This document shows, piece by piece, positions 28,962-38,033 of a DNA stretch of 64,000 nt; the stretch's first letter is position 1, and each line of letters begins with the position of its first letter. Source of the stretch: Acidobacteriota bacterium (GTDB lineage: Bacteria > Acidobacteriota > Holophagae > Holophagales > Holophagaceae). Location of the stretch: assembly GCA_021794095.1 (NCBI GenBank), contig JAJYRN010000002.1, forward strand, positions 1-64,000, given 5' to 3'. The notes under the pieces were generated by a model, which saw only the letters and a list, made by a program, of their open reading frames with translations, was not told the DNA's origin and did not search any database. A program made the translations under genes and the position numbers.

Positions 28962-29282
28962 CTACAGGGCGCTCTCGATGAAAGCCTTGAGCTGAGGCTT
29001 GGGCTGGCCGCCGATCATCTTGTTCACGGGCTTGCCGTCCTTGAAGACGATCAGGGTGGGGATGCTCATGATGCCGAACTGGCCTGCCACCTGAGGGTTC
29101 TCGTCCACATTGATCTTCACGATTTTGGCCTTGCCCTGGAGCTCGCCCGCCAGTTCGTCAAGCACGGGCGCGATCGAGCGGCAGGGGCCGCACCAGGGGG
29201 CCCAGAAATCCACGAGGGTGACGCCCTCGGAGACGGTCTTGGGGAAGTCGGCGTCAGTGATATGGGCGACGAGATCAGACAT
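28962..29282 (-). CDS. trxA: thioredoxin
   Basis: A 106-aa thioredoxin with the active site WCGPC (Cys31, Cys34) in DFWAPWCGPC and the cis-Pro loop IMSIPTLIVFKDG. It reduces protein disulfides in the cytosol. ATG 29282 is preceded by AAGGAG at normal spacing. It lies 23 nt downstream of the cNMP-binding gene on the same strand. Confidence 0.96.
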   Translation of the reverse strand: MSDLVAHITDADFPKTVSEGVTLVDFWAPWCGPCRSIAPVLDELAGELQGKAKIVKINVDENPQVAGQFGIMSIPTLIVFKDGKPVNKMIGGQPKPQLKAFIESAL

Positions 29283-29305
29283 GGGAACTCCTTTCAAGTT
29301 CAGGT

Positions 29306-29800
29306 TCAGGGAACGGGGATGGGGCCCTCGGGCTGGGCCCCGCCCCACTGGGCGATGGTGAAGATGCTCATGTAGCGCTCATTGGTTTCCCGGAGGCGCT
29401 GGGCGAGCACTTCGCAGAGGGAATAGAGGATCTTGAGGGCCATCGGGTGGTGGACCTCGATGAGGGAGCGCAGATCCTTCATGGGAATGAAGAAGAGTTC
29501 CGACATCTCGTTGGCGATGGCGTCTGCGGCCCGGGGGGACAGGTCTATGAGGGCCATCTCCCCGAAGTAGGCGGGGGATTCCAGGACAGCCAGGGCCTCC
29601 TCGCCGGTGACGCTCCGCTTGGAGATCCGGACGGCCCCTTTCATGACGATGAACAGCCCATCCCCGGCATCCCCCTCCCGGAAGATGACTTCGTCCCCCC
29701 GGTAGGTCCGCACCTGCCCGATGATCAGGATCTGCGCACGCTCCGCCTCGTCCAGGTTCCTGAACAGAGGGGACTGGGTCAGAAACGTCGTATCAATCAA
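29306..29800 (-). CDS. cyclic-nucleotide-binding domain protein
   Basis: A protein of about 164 aa made almost wholly of one cNMP-binding domain (FREGDAGDGLFIVMKGAVRI, YFGEMALIDLSPRAADAIA), with a C-terminal helix and no DNA-binding domain. The phosphate-binding cassette reads FGEMALIDLSPRAADA, with Arg where CRP has Arg82. No ATG is available. TTG 29800 is suggested because it overlaps the ribBA stop as TTGA; a longer TTG start at 29848 is possible. It is probably co-transcribed with ribBA and trxA. Confidence 0.75.
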   Translation of the reverse strand: MIDTTFLTQSPLFRNLDEAERAQILIIGQVRTYRGDEVIFREGDAGDGLFIVMKGAVRISKRSVTGEEALAVLESPAYFGEMALIDLSPRAADAIANEMSELFFIPMKDLRSLIEVHHPMALKILYSLCEVLAQRLRETNERYMSIFTIAQWGGAQPEGPIPVP

Positions 29801-30909
29801 TGGGGGTCCATGGGAGGAGGTGGCGGTGCCAGGGGCACATGGGCGCAAATGTCGAGTCCAAAGCCCCGGAGGCCAATGTACTTGGTTTCATGCCGGCTGA
29901 GCAGGCGCATTTTTCCAATCCCGAGTTGCCGGAGAATTTGGGCGCCCACGCCGAAATCCCGGTCACTCATGGCCGTCTGATGGGGATCGGTTTCGTCCAG
30001 GATCCCTTGGGTATGGCCGTAGCGGCGGAGGTAGACGAGGGCGCCCCGACCTTCCTGGGCGATGGCTTCCATGGCCATCTGGAACGGGCCGGCGCCGAAG
30101 CCGTGCAGATCGTCCGGCAGGGTTTCGAGGTGCACGCGGACCAGGGGCGGCTCGCCCGTCGCGAGATCGCCCAGCACGAAGGCAAGATGGGTGCCCCCGT
30201 CCAGGAGGCTCTGAAAGCGATGAAGGCGGACCACCCCCCAGCCGGTAGCAAGCTCGCGGACATCCCGTTCAGCCACCAGAGGTTCGCGCCGCATCCGGTA
30301 GGCCACCAAGTCCGCCACGGTGACCATGAGGAGGCCATGCCGCCGGCAGAAGGGCACCAGATCCGGCACCCGGGCCATGGTGCCGTCATCCTTCATGATT
30401 TCGCAGATGACGCCGCTGGGATGGAGGCCCGCGAGGCGGGCCAGGTCCACGCTGGCTTCGGTCTGGCCCGTGCGGGCCAGCACACCGCCGGGCCGGGCCC
30501 GGAGGGGGAAGACATGGCCGGGCTTTACGAAGTGCTGGGGCTTGGCGTCGGGGGTAATGAGGGCCTGGATGGTGCGGGCACGGTCCTGGGCGCTGATGCC
30601 GGTAGTTGTGCCTTCCCGGGCCTCCACGCTCACACAGAAGGCCGTCTCGAAGGGGCTGGTGTTCTCCCGCACCATGAGTGGGATCTGGAGCCGGTCCAGC
30701 AGGGGCCCCTCGAGGGTCGCGCAGATGAGACCGCGACCATGGGTGGCCATGAAGGCGATGGCCTCGGGGCTGACGTGCTCGGCGGCCAGGGTGAGATCAC
30801 CCTCGTTCTCCCGGTCCTCGTCATCCACCACGACGACCATCCGGCCCTGCTGGATGGCTTCGATGGCGTCCTCGATGGGAGCGAAGGGAGAATCGGGTCG
30901 GCGGTCCAT
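29797..30909 (-). CDS. ribB: 3,4-dihydroxy-2-butanone-4-phosphate synthase with degenerate RibA domain (RibBX-like)
   Basis: A 370-aa protein. The N-terminal DHBP synthase domain is intact: VDDEDRENEGDL, THGRGLICA, TTTGISAQDRA, PGHVFPLRA and GVICEIMKDDGTMAR. It turns ribulose-5-phosphate into the four-carbon riboflavin precursor. The C-terminal half follows the GTP cyclohydrolase II fold (HLAFVLGDLATGEPPLVRVH, GRGALVYLRRYGH, LGIGKMRLLS), but the three zinc cysteines (normally C-x10-C-x-C) are absent: LRCDCG is replaced by HGFGAGP. GCHII activity is therefore unlikely. Similar RibB-with-dead-RibA hybrids are known. ATG 30909 is chosen as the start of the DHBP domain. Confidence 0.85.
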   Translation of the reverse strand: MDRRPDSPFAPIEDAIEAIQQGRMVVVVDDEDRENEGDLTLAAEHVSPEAIAFMATHGRGLICATLEGPLLDRLQIPLMVRENTSPFETAFCVSVEAREGTTTGISAQDRARTIQALITPDAKPQHFVKPGHVFPLRARPGGVLARTGQTEASVDLARLAGLHPSGVICEIMKDDGTMARVPDLVPFCRRHGLLMVTVADLVAYRMRREPLVAERDVRELATGWGVVRLHRFQSLLDGGTHLAFVLGDLATGEPPLVRVHLETLPDDLHGFGAGPFQMAMEAIAQEGRGALVYLRRYGHTQGILDETDPHQTAMSDRDFGVGAQILRQLGIGKMRLLSRHETKYIGLRGFGLDICAHVPLAPPPPPMDPH

Positions 30910-31012
30910 AGGCCCACCAGCATGGCTGATGCGGTGCTGCGGGGGAAGGGCCCACTCCGTGGTAGGATACGCAAATCCACGAAGGCCGCCCAATTTTGGA
31001 GAGGAACTGCCC

Positions 31013-32089
31013 ATGTCTCAGGGTGTCATCCAGGGATCCATGCGCGAGGCCCCGTTGCCGGACATCATCCAGCTGGTCAGCCAGGGTGGGAAATCAGGTT
31101 GTTTCCATGTCCAGCAGGATGCTGTCAAGGCTCGCATCTATCTGAAGGATGGCCGGATCATCCATGCCGTGACCAACCACGGCGAGGGCTTCGAGGCGCT
31201 CATGGAAGTGGCCCTCTGGCTGGAGGGCAGTTACCGCTTTGAAGAGGGTGGGCAGGACATTCCTGCCACCATCACCAAACCCAACGCCTCCCTGCTGATG
31301 GAACTGGGGCGCCGCATGGACGAGTGGCGGGTCATCAGCCAGAAAGTGCCCTCGGTGGACCTCTATCCTCAGTCCACGCTCCTGCCGGGTGAGGAACCCC
31401 ACGGCGTGAATCCCCGGGAAGCGCGGCTCCTCGGGCTCGCGACGGGCTATTACAGCGTGGCGGAACTGGCCGAGGCCACCCAGAAACCGGTGCTCACGGT
31501 GGCCAAGGATCTCTACGGCCTGGTGATGGCGGGGCATGTGGTGCTGAAGGGCATCCGGTCAGGCCGGCCTCCCAAGCTCGCGGCCCCCGAGGCCGCCGCG
31601 GAACCGGCCCTGGTTCCCGTGGCCGAACGCCTCGGCTTCGCGCCGCTTCCCAGTCCGGAGCCGCGGGAAGAGGAAACCGCCATCGTCCGCCTCCAGCCGC
31701 CGCCCCCCCGTCCCGTGGCGGGTTTCCAGGGGTTCCCCCAGGCAGACGAACCCATCCCCGAGACGGTCGGCGGGGGTGTGGCCACGGATGCCCCGCTGGT
31801 GGCGCCCTCCAAACCCGCAGCCGCGCCTGACGATCCGGTGCGGATGGCCAAGCTCACGGCGTTCACGCAGCGCATTGCCCAGGCAGCCAAGCTGGTGCTG
31901 CCGGATGCCCATCACGAAATGGTGAACCGGCTCCAGGCCAAGTCCACCCAGCAGATCATCGCCGGGGAAGGTCCGGAAGCCGTGAAGGGACTGGCCCTGG
32001 CCATTTCCCGCGGGGCGGTGGATGCGGGATGCGATGCGGATCTGGTCCGGCTCCTGAATGCCCAGCTCAAGGCTCTGTTCTCTAAATAG
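31013..32089 (+). CDS. DUF4388 (PATAN-like) domain protein
   Basis: A 358-aa cytosolic protein. The first 110 residues are a DUF4388/PATAN domain (MREAPLPDIIQLVSQGGKSG, HVQQDAVKARIYLKDGRIIHA, GFEALMEVALWLEGSYRFE), common in response regulators of myxobacteria, Geobacter and Acidobacteria. A short winged-helix-like stretch follows (GLATGYYSVAELAEATQKPV), then a Pro/Ala-rich linker and a C-terminal helical segment. No receiver is present. GAGAGG lies upstream of ATG 31013. It is divergent from ribBA. Function unknown, probably signalling. Confidence 0.75.
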   Translation: MSQGVIQGSMREAPLPDIIQLVSQGGKSGCFHVQQDAVKARIYLKDGRIIHAVTNHGEGFEALMEVALWLEGSYRFEEGGQDIPATITKPNASLLMELGRRMDEWRVISQKVPSVDLYPQSTLLPGEEPHGVNPREARLLGLATGYYSVAELAEATQKPVLTVAKDLYGLVMAGHVVLKGIRSGRPPKLAAPEAAAEPALVPVAERLGFAPLPSPEPREEETAIVRLQPPPPRPVAGFQGFPQADEPIPETVGGGVATDAPLVAPSKPAAAPDDPVRMAKLTAFTQRIAQAAKLVLPDAHHEMVNRLQAKSTQQIIAGEGPEAVKGLALAISRGAVDAGCDADLVRLLNAQLKALFSK

Positions 32090-32097
32090 GCTGCGCC

Positions 32098-33177
32098 ATG
32101 ACCCTATCCCGCGTCTTTCGTGGCCTTGCCGCCTGCCTGTTGCTGGCGTTCTCCTTCAGTTGCGTGGATGCGCTGACCACGGGCAGCACGGCGGGCGTGG
32201 GTCTCTATGCCTTCGATGCCTCGACCAGCACGGTGATGGTCTGGAACGATCTGGAGACCCTCTACGATGCGGCCTCCACGCCAGCGCCGGATCGCACCCT
32301 GTCCTCGAACCTGCTCACCAAGGTGACCAACCTGGCCTGGGGCGGGATGTGCATGGACAGCAGCCGGGGCCTGCTCTATCTGGTGTCGGATTCGGGCTCC
32401 ATCGTGCGCATCGCCCAGGTGCGGACCCAGACCGGCGCCATTCCAAGCACGGACATCACCTCCTTCTCCCTGGCCAGCACGGGACGGCTCACCAACAGTA
32501 CTTTCGGGCAGGTGGCGGTGGACAGCCAGACCGACACGCTCTACATCACTGAGAACGGAGACAGTGGCACCCAGATCTGGGTGGTGCCGGGGGCCAGTGT
32601 CCAGTACCAGGACGCCAGCATTAGCCTCCAGGCCCTCCAGACATCCGGGGACACCGGTGGGACTGGGGTAGCGGCAGGCCAAGGCTCGGTCTATGGCTAC
32701 GTCCAGGATGGCAACCCTGTCGGTCCTGATTCCCTTACCGGCCCTCGCCTGCGCAAGGGTACTGCAAGCGCCTTCATGGCCTCTTCGGTGATCCTGGGCA
32801 GCACCACGGGCCTCGGGGAATACGGCAGCCTGGCGCTGGACACCGCCAACGGCAACCTCTATGTGGCCCGTCACAACACGGATTCCGCCGGAACCGGGGC
32901 ACCGGTAGAGGTCTTCCAGACAGGCCAGTTCGGTCTGACCTACAACCAGGCGCCCTCCCAGACGCTGGGGAGCGCCGCAGATCAGCCGGATCTCAGGGTC
33001 ATCGCCCATCCTGGCACCAAGGATTGGCTGGTGGGGCTGCGGGGCGAAGGCGCCACGGGCTACCCGACCCTGATCCTCTGGAAATCGCCCCTGGGCGGTA
33101 CCGCCGCCAAAGTGCTGACAGTGAGCCCCTCCAGCACGGTGTTCCTCGGGGTGGCGCTGGATGGGAACGCCGCGTGA
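32098..33177 (+). CDS. predicted lipoprotein with propeller-like repeats
   Basis: A 359-aa exported protein with a lipoprotein signal ending FSFSC (Cys21). The mature part has repeated strand patterns (GMCMDSSRGLLYLVSDSGSIVRIA, then VAVDSQTDTLYITENGD, then LALDTANGNLYVARHNTD) about 90-100 residues apart, as in NHL/SMP-30-type beta-propellers. Low Lys and high Ser/Thr/Gly fit an extracytoplasmic protein. It begins 8 nt after the DUF4388 gene and overlaps ftsX by GTGA, so the three form a tight operon. Function unknown. Confidence 0.7.
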   Translation: MTLSRVFRGLAACLLLAFSFSCVDALTTGSTAGVGLYAFDASTSTVMVWNDLETLYDAASTPAPDRTLSSNLLTKVTNLAWGGMCMDSSRGLLYLVSDSGSIVRIAQVRTQTGAIPSTDITSFSLASTGRLTNSTFGQVAVDSQTDTLYITENGDSGTQIWVVPGASVQYQDASISLQALQTSGDTGGTGVAAGQGSVYGYVQDGNPVGPDSLTGPRLRKGTASAFMASSVILGSTTGLGEYGSLALDTANGNLYVARHNTDSAGTGAPVEVFQTGQFGLTYNQAPSQTLGSAADQPDLRVIAHPGTKDWLVGLRGEGATGYPTLILWKSPLGGTAAKVLTVSPSSTVFLGVALDGNAA

Positions 33178-34103
33178 CCCAGCTCCGCCTGTTCGGCCTG
33201 TTGATCCAGGATGTCTGGCGGGATTTGTTCCGCCATCGCGGCCAGTACCTCTTGGCGGTCCTCACCCTCGCTTCTGGGCTGCTGTTGGCCGGGGGCGGCC
33301 TGCTGCTGGTGGAAAGCCTCGACCGGTTCGTGCAGCAGGTGGAGGACCAGGCTCGCATCGTGGTCTATGCGGCCGAGGGACAAACCCTCGACCAGGCCGT
33401 GGCACAGCTCAAGGGGGATCCGCGGTTCACCCAGGTCCGGCGCGTGAGTGCCGAGGAGAACCGGAAGACCTTCCTGGCGGCCACCCGTGAAGCGGGTGTC
33501 CTGCTGGAGGGGGCCGGACCCGATGCGCTGCCTGAGAGCCTGGAATTGAACCTCCGTCCCGACCTGGCGGCGGGCCGGAAGGCCGCCGAGGTGGGCGCGA
33601 GCCTCCATAGCCTGCCGGGTGTCGGCGATGTGCTGGTGGACCAGGAGCGTCTCGAAAACCTCCAGCGCATGGCCCGCATGGCCCGTTCCGCCCTGGCATC
33701 CCTGGGACTGGTCCTGCTCATCGCCGCCGGCTTCGCCACGGGGAACGTCATTCGCATGAGCATCCTCGCCCGGGAGGAGGAAGTGGCCATCATGCGGCTC
33801 GTGGGCGCCTCCGAGGGCTTCATCCGTACGCCCCTGGTGCTGGAAGGCGCCGCCCTCGGCCTGGGGGGGAGCCTGCTGGCGCTGGGGGGGCTCTTCGGGC
33901 TCTGGTGGCCTCTGGCGCGGGGCGTGGGCGGCCTGTCCCCCCTCCTGGTGGATCTCGCCCGCCTGGGCTTCTTCTCGTGGCGCAGCATGGCGCTGCTGGC
34001 GGCCGTGGGCGCGGCTACGGGCGCCCTCGGTGCGCTATGGGCCTTCCTCTCCACCCGCCGCGCCCAGCGGGAGGCCGCAGCAGAACTGGAAGGCGCTGGC
34101 TAA
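33174..34103 (+). CDS. ftsX: FtsX-like permease
   Basis: A 309-aa FtsX family membrane protein. One N-terminal span (LLAVLTLASGLLLAGGGLLL), a periplasmic loop of about 120 residues (VVYAAEGQTLDQAVAQLKGD...LPGVGDVLVD), then three C-terminal spans with GNVIRMSILAREEEVAIMRLVGA match the FtsX layout. FtsX pairs with the ATPase FtsE to control peptidoglycan hydrolases at division. No ftsE is adjacent here; the upstream partner is a lipoprotein. The start is GTG 33174 in a GTGA overlap. It is convergent with ubiX, overlapping by 4 nt. Confidence 0.85.
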   Translation: MTQLRLFGLLIQDVWRDLFRHRGQYLLAVLTLASGLLLAGGGLLLVESLDRFVQQVEDQARIVVYAAEGQTLDQAVAQLKGDPRFTQVRRVSAEENRKTFLAATREAGVLLEGAGPDALPESLELNLRPDLAAGRKAAEVGASLHSLPGVGDVLVDQERLENLQRMARMARSALASLGLVLLIAAGFATGNVIRMSILAREEEVAIMRLVGASEGFIRTPLVLEGAALGLGGSLLALGGLFGLWWPLARGVGGLSPLLVDLARLGFFSWRSMALLAAVGAATGALGALWAFLSTRRAQREAAAELEGAG

Positions 34104-34669
34104 CCCTTCCACCGCCGCGAGTCCGATTCCCGCAGTCCCAACTGGTCAAGCACGCGGGTCGCGAAGGTGTCGAAAAGGTCGTCGAGGGATTTCGGACCGC
34201 TGTAGAAGCCTGGCATGATCGGCATGATCACCCCGCCGGCATCGTGGACCCGCAGCATGTTCTCCAGGTGGATGCGGTTCAGGGGGGTCTCGCGCAGGCA
34301 CAGTACCAGCGGGCGCCGCTCCTTGAGGCAGACATCCGCCGCGCGGCTGACCAGCGATTCGCTCACGCCCGCGGCGATGCGCCCCAGGGCGCCCGCGCTG
34401 CACGGCACCAGGGCCATGCCATCCTGGCGGAAGGAGCCGGAGGAGATGTCGGCGCCGAGATCCCGCTCGTCCCGCAGTCCCACCTTGGGCAGGGCCGCCA
34501 GATCCTTGGGGGCCAGACCCACCTCATCCAGCAGGCAGCGCTTCCCGGTCGGGGAGAGCAGCAGCGCGATCTGCTCCACCTCCGGGTTCGCGGCCAGCCG
34601 CCGCAGCACGGCCACGCCGAACGCCGAGCCACTGGCGCCGGTGAGGGCGAGGGTAAACCGGAGGCCCAT
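34100..34669 (-). CDS. ubiX: flavin prenyltransferase UbiX
   Basis: A 189-aa UbiX/Pad1-type enzyme making prenylated FMN, the cofactor of UbiD decarboxylases. The N-terminal LALTGASGSAFGVAVLR flavin loop, PCSAGALGRIAAGVSESLVSRAADV and the catalytic region RRPLVLCLRETPLNRIHLENM, plus IMPIMPGFY, are all present. It lies 2 nt downstream of murC. No ubiD is visible in the window. Confidence 0.95.
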   Translation of the reverse strand: MGLRFTLALTGASGSAFGVAVLRRLAANPEVEQIALLLSPTGKRCLLDEVGLAPKDLAALPKVGLRDERDLGADISSGSFRQDGMALVPCSAGALGRIAAGVSESLVSRAADVCLKERRPLVLCLRETPLNRIHLENMLRVHDAGGVIMPIMPGFYSGPKSLDDLFDTFATRVLDQLGLRESDSRRWKG

Positions 34670-34671
34670 GG

Positions 34672-36048
34672 CTAGTCTCCCCGGTCCAGGTCGAGGAACC
34701 GGGAACCCACCTGGGTGATGGACCCCGCGCCGAAGGTGATCAGCAGATCGCCGGGCTGGGTCAGACTCAGCAGGCGCTCGGGCAGATCCTCCACCCGCCC
34801 CGCGAAGTGCACATCCTTCTGGCCGTGGGTGCGCAGCGCTTCGACCACCGCCGGGCCATCCACGCCCTGGATGGGGGGCTCTCCGGCGGGATAGATGTCC
34901 GTGACCACCACGCGATCGGCCTCGAAGAAGGCGGTGCCGAACTCCTCCAGGAGCGCCCGCGTGCGGCTGTACCGGTGGGGCTGGAAGGCCGCCACGATGC
35001 GGCGATCCGGGAATCCGGCCCGGGCGGCGGCCAGGGTGGCGGCGATCTCGGTGGGGTGATGGCCGTAGTCGTCCACCACCAGGACGCCGCCCTTCTCTCC
35101 TTTGCGCTGGAAGCGCCGGTCGGCCCCGGTGAAGCTGGCCAGGCTGGCACGGACCACTTCCCGCTCCACGCCCAGTTCCAGGGCAACGCCGAGGGCCGCC
35201 AGAGCGTTCAGCACCATGTGGTGGCCGGGCACGCCCAGGCTGAAGGCACCCAAATCCTCACCATCCGCGGTCACCTTGAAGTGGGTGCGGAAGCCCTCCT
35301 GGCGGATCTCCCGGGCGCGGAGGTCCACCTGGGGATGGGTGCCGTAGGTGCGCACCTGGCGCTTGAGGCGGGGCCGCACGGCCGCGGCATGGGGATCGTC
35401 CAGGCACAGGAACACCGAACCATAGAAGGGCACCTTGTTGGCGAAGGCCACAAAGGCCTCCTGGATCTCCTCCAGGTCGCGGTAGTGATCCAGATGCTCG
35501 CGATCAATGTTGGTGATCACGGCGAGGGTGGGGTTCAGCAGCAGGAAGCTGCCATCGCTCTCGTCCGCCTCGGCCACCAGGAAGGGCCCCTTGCCCAGCT
35601 TGGCGTTGCTGCCGATGGTGCCGAGCTTGCCGCCGATGACAATGGTGGGATCAATCCCGCCCTGGCTGAGTACCTGGGCGATCATGCTGGTGGTGGTGGT
35701 CTTGCCGTGGGAACCGGCCACGGCGATGCCGTACTTCATGCGCATCAGTTCCGCCAGCATCTCGCCCCGGGGGATCACGGGAATCTTCGCCGCGTGGGCC
35801 GCCACCACTTCGGGGTTGTCCCCCCGCACGGCGCTGGAGATGACCACCACCTGGGCGCCTTCGATGCAGGCTGCCGCATGGCCGATGCGGATCGCCACGC
35901 CCAGGGCTTCCAGATGCGCAGTGGTGGGGCTGGCCTTGAGGTCCGAGCCGGATACCTGGTAGCCCAGATTGACCAGCACTTCCGCGATGCCGGACATGCC
36001 GATGCCGCCGATGCCGACGAAATGGATGTGCTGGATCTTGCCGAACAC
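34672..36048 (-). CDS. murC: UDP-N-acetylmuramate-L-alanine ligase
   Basis: A 458-aa Mur ligase adding L-Ala to UDP-MurNAc. The N-terminal [18 protein letters not shown] Rossmann motif, ATP loop [29 protein letters not shown], the [10 protein letters not shown] region and the C-terminal [14 protein letters not shown] are canonical. GTG 36048 gives [10 protein letters not shown], the start seen in close relatives, and has a purine-rich GGGGGGCG upstream. An ATG at 36117 would add an unsupported 23 residues. Its neighbour is ubiX rather than murB or ddl. Confidence 0.94.
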   Translation of the reverse strand: MFGKIQHIHFVGIGGIGMSGIAEVLVNLGYQVSGSDLKASPTTAHLEALGVAIRIGHAAACIEGAQVVVISSAVRGDNPEVVAAHAAKIPVIPRGEMLAELMRMKYGIAVAGSHGKTTTTSMIAQVLSQGGIDPTIVIGGKLGTIGSNAKLGKGPFLVAEADESDGSFLLLNPTLAVITNIDREHLDHYRDLEEIQEAFVAFANKVPFYGSVFLCLDDPHAAAVRPRLKRQVRTYGTHPQVDLRAREIRQEGFRTHFKVTADGEDLGAFSLGVPGHHMVLNALAALGVALELGVEREVVRASLASFTGADRRFQRKGEKGGVLVVDDYGHHPTEIAATLAAARAGFPDRRIVAAFQPHRYSRTRALLEEFGTAFFEADRVVVTDIYPAGEPPIQGVDGPAVVEALRTHGQKDVHFAGRVEDLPERLLSLTQPGDLLITFGAGSITQVGSRFLDLDRGD

Positions 36049-36164
36049 CTTGCGCCCCCCGATGCTGGTTGAAGCCAGAATAGCGTCCCGCCGCAACCTT
36101 CGGCACGCATCTGGCATCCAATGATGTGACGTCCCCGACGCCCATAAAAATAGGGAGGCATGAT

Positions 36165-37025
36165 ATGACGCTCATCCGCACGCCCTTCAAGGTGATTCCG
36201 ATGCTGGCATTGGGTGTCAGCCTCTGCGGGGCGCCGCCTCAGGAGGTCGTGCCTCGCCCCAGGCCCCGGCCCATGCAGCCCATGCAGCCCATGGATATGG
36301 GCAGGGCGGAAGAAGGGGTTCGCCGCTTCACCCCCATGCCCATGGGGCCCGCCGGGAACCGCTTTGCCGGTCGGGGCCGCGTGGGTCATTCGGAACGAAC
36401 CCCCACCCCCCTGCCTGTAGGGAGGCGCGCGGTCCGCTTCTACCCGGGCACCCGGACGGTGGTGCCTCCCCCGCTCTGGAGGCGTTGCACGGTGTTCCCC
36501 GATGCCCAGTACTGGCAACACCGGGACATCATGGCCGAAATCCAGGCGATGGCCCGCAGCGGCTTCATCCCCGTCACCCCCATCGGCGCGGGCGTCTCCC
36601 AGCTGTCCGACTACGCCCAGGTCCCCGCGGGCTGGCGGGCCTACGGCATTGCCGTGCCCCCGGGGGGCCGGATCCAGGTATCCCTCAACCACCCCAACCT
36701 GGGCTGGTTCCGGCTGATGGCGGTCAACAAGTGGGGGCAGCCGGGGCTCGGCATGCTCCACGCCGCAGTGGCCTATCGGCCCGTGGCGATGACGCTGTCC
36801 AATCCAGAAAAACAGGCCGAAGCGATCTACGTCATCGTGGACGACCCGGGCTGGATGTCCAGCCAGAACGACCCCTACACCCTCACCATTCGCCGGGACT
36901 GGGATCCTCGCAACGTGGACCTGGCGCAGGTGAAGGTGGTGGCGGGTCTGTGGGGCGCCCAGCCCAGCGTCAGCGCCGAATTCTCAGGGCCAAGCCTGAC
37001 CGGACCTGCGGTGTATCCGTATTGA
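36165..37025 (+). CDS. secreted protein of unknown function
   Basis: A 286-aa protein with a signal peptide ([16 protein letters not shown]). A Pro/Arg/Met-rich low-complexity segment follows ([17 protein letters not shown]), then a C-terminal part from about residue 105 with beta-rich sequence ([45 protein letters not shown]). The last part resembles the PPC (bacterial pre-peptidase C-terminal) type of beta-sandwich, but only loosely. ATG 36165 has AGGGAGG 6 nt upstream. It is isolated between murC (divergent) and a convergent hairpin. Confidence 0.7.
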   Translation: MTLIRTPFKVIPMLALGVSLCGAPPQEVVPRPRPRPMQPMQPMDMGRAEEGVRRFTPMPMGPAGNRFAGRGRVGHSERTPTPLPVGRRAVRFYPGTRTVVPPPLWRRCTVFPDAQYWQHRDIMAEIQAMARSGFIPVTPIGAGVSQLSDYAQVPAGWRAYGIAVPPGGRIQVSLNHPNLGWFRLMAVNKWGQPGLGMLHAAVAYRPVAMTLSNPEKQAEAIYVIVDDPGWMSSQNDPYTLTIRRDWDPRNVDLAQVKVVAGLWGAQPSVSAEFSGPSLTGPAVYPY

Positions 37026-37045
37026 ACCGTTTTCACCTCGACGCA

Positions 37046-37070
37046 GGAACGGCCCCACTGGGGCTGTTCC
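37046..37070 (+). terminator. bidirectional terminator hairpin
   Basis: An 11-bp stem with one G.T pair (GGAACGGCCCC / GGGGCTGTTCC) and a 3-nt loop sits between convergent genes, 20 nt after the stop of the secreted protein and 15 nt from the end of the lipid-kinase-like gene. Confidence 0.7.
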
Positions 37071-37085
37071 CGCGTTAGGACAAGC

Positions 37086-38033
37086 CTATGTCCAGGGGCA
37101 CGCGTCCGTCACCTGCATACGGAAGGCGCGGGGCACCAAGGTGAGTTCGGCGCGATCCCGCTCAGGGGCGGGTTCGCCATCCAGATGCCAGGGCAGGGGG
37201 CGCTCCAGATAGAGGGTGGCACGCTGCAGGCGCCCCTCCTGGCGCAAGGGCGTGTGGCCTCCTTCCCGGAACAGCACCGGAGCTTCCGCCAGCAGATCAA
37301 ACCAGGACGGGCGGCTGAGACGGGCCCATTGGAGGGCGCCGTCGGTGGGATCCGCGTGGGGCGCGATCCAGAGGCCTGAGCCGTACTGGGGCAGGTTGGC
37401 GAAACACAGGCTCCAGGCCCGTTCCGGCAGCTCCGGATCGCGGCCTTGCCAGGCCTCCCGGAGACGCTGGAGACCCGTCACCGATGCAGAATCCTCATGG
37501 CCCTGGGCATCCCAGCGGAGGCCGGTCTCCCGCCAGCTGCGCCAGAGATCCCAGGTGGCCCTGGCATAGGCCTTGAATCCGCGGACCGGCAGCGCCGCGA
37601 AACGGTGGGCCACCGCGGCCTCGAAGCCGGTGCCACAGAGGTTGAAGAACGGGGTGCCATCCAGGCGGGGCACGTCCATGCACAGCTCCCGGCCTTCCAG
37701 CAGCCGTTGCAGGGCCCCGGCCGGTTCCAAGGGGGTGCGCAGTCCACGCACCAGTCCGTTGCCGCTGCCGCCGGGGATCACCCCCAGGGCCACCGGGCAG
37801 CCCGCCGCCAGCAGCGCCCGGGCCGCGTGATGGGCCGTGCCATCCCCGCCCCAGACCAGAAGGGGGCCTTCGGCCCGGGTCGCCCGGGCGATGGCCTCGG
37901 ACCATTCCCAGGGTGGACCAAGGGGTGTCGGCTCGATGCGGGTCCGGACATCCGGAGGGAGCAGCCGGAGCAGAGCGTCGGGATCCTTGGGCGAAGCACC
38001 CGAGGCTGGATTGAATAGAAGGGGGAGCATCAT
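37086..38033 (-). CDS. diacylglycerol/sphingosine-kinase-like lipid kinase
   Basis: A 315-aa protein of the DAGK catalytic (YegS/DgkB) family. NPASG near the N-terminus, the nucleotide loop VWGGDGTAHHAARAL, VIPGGSGNGLVRGL and a late HLDGEPAP turn are diagnostic. Members phosphorylate diacylglycerol or related lipids at the membrane face; the exact substrate is unknown. It overlaps the upstream pseudouridine synthase gene by ATGA. Confidence 0.85.
   Translation of the reverse strand: MMLPLLFNPASGASPKDPDALLRLLPPDVRTRIEPTPLGPPWEWSEAIARATRAEGPLLVWGGDGTAHHAARALLAAGCPVALGVIPGGSGNGLVRGLRTPLEPAGALQRLLEGRELCMDVPRLDGTPFFNLCGTGFEAAVAHRFAALPVRGFKAYARATWDLWRSWRETGLRWDAQGHEDSASVTGLQRLREAWQGRDPELPERAWSLCFANLPQYGSGLWIAPHADPTDGALQWARLSRPSWFDLLAEAPVLFREGGHTPLRQEGRLQRATLYLERPLPWHLDGEPAPERDRAELTLVPRAFRMQVTDACPWT

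Noticed and set aside
29797-30909. GQTEA instead of GHTEA in the DHBP synthase domain as an inactivating change
   Set aside because: From memory the Gln form is common in functional RibBA proteins, so it is not evidence of loss.
30910-31012. FMN riboswitch before ribB
   Set aside because: The spacer to the divergent DUF4388 gene is about 100 nt and shows none of the RFN element blocks.
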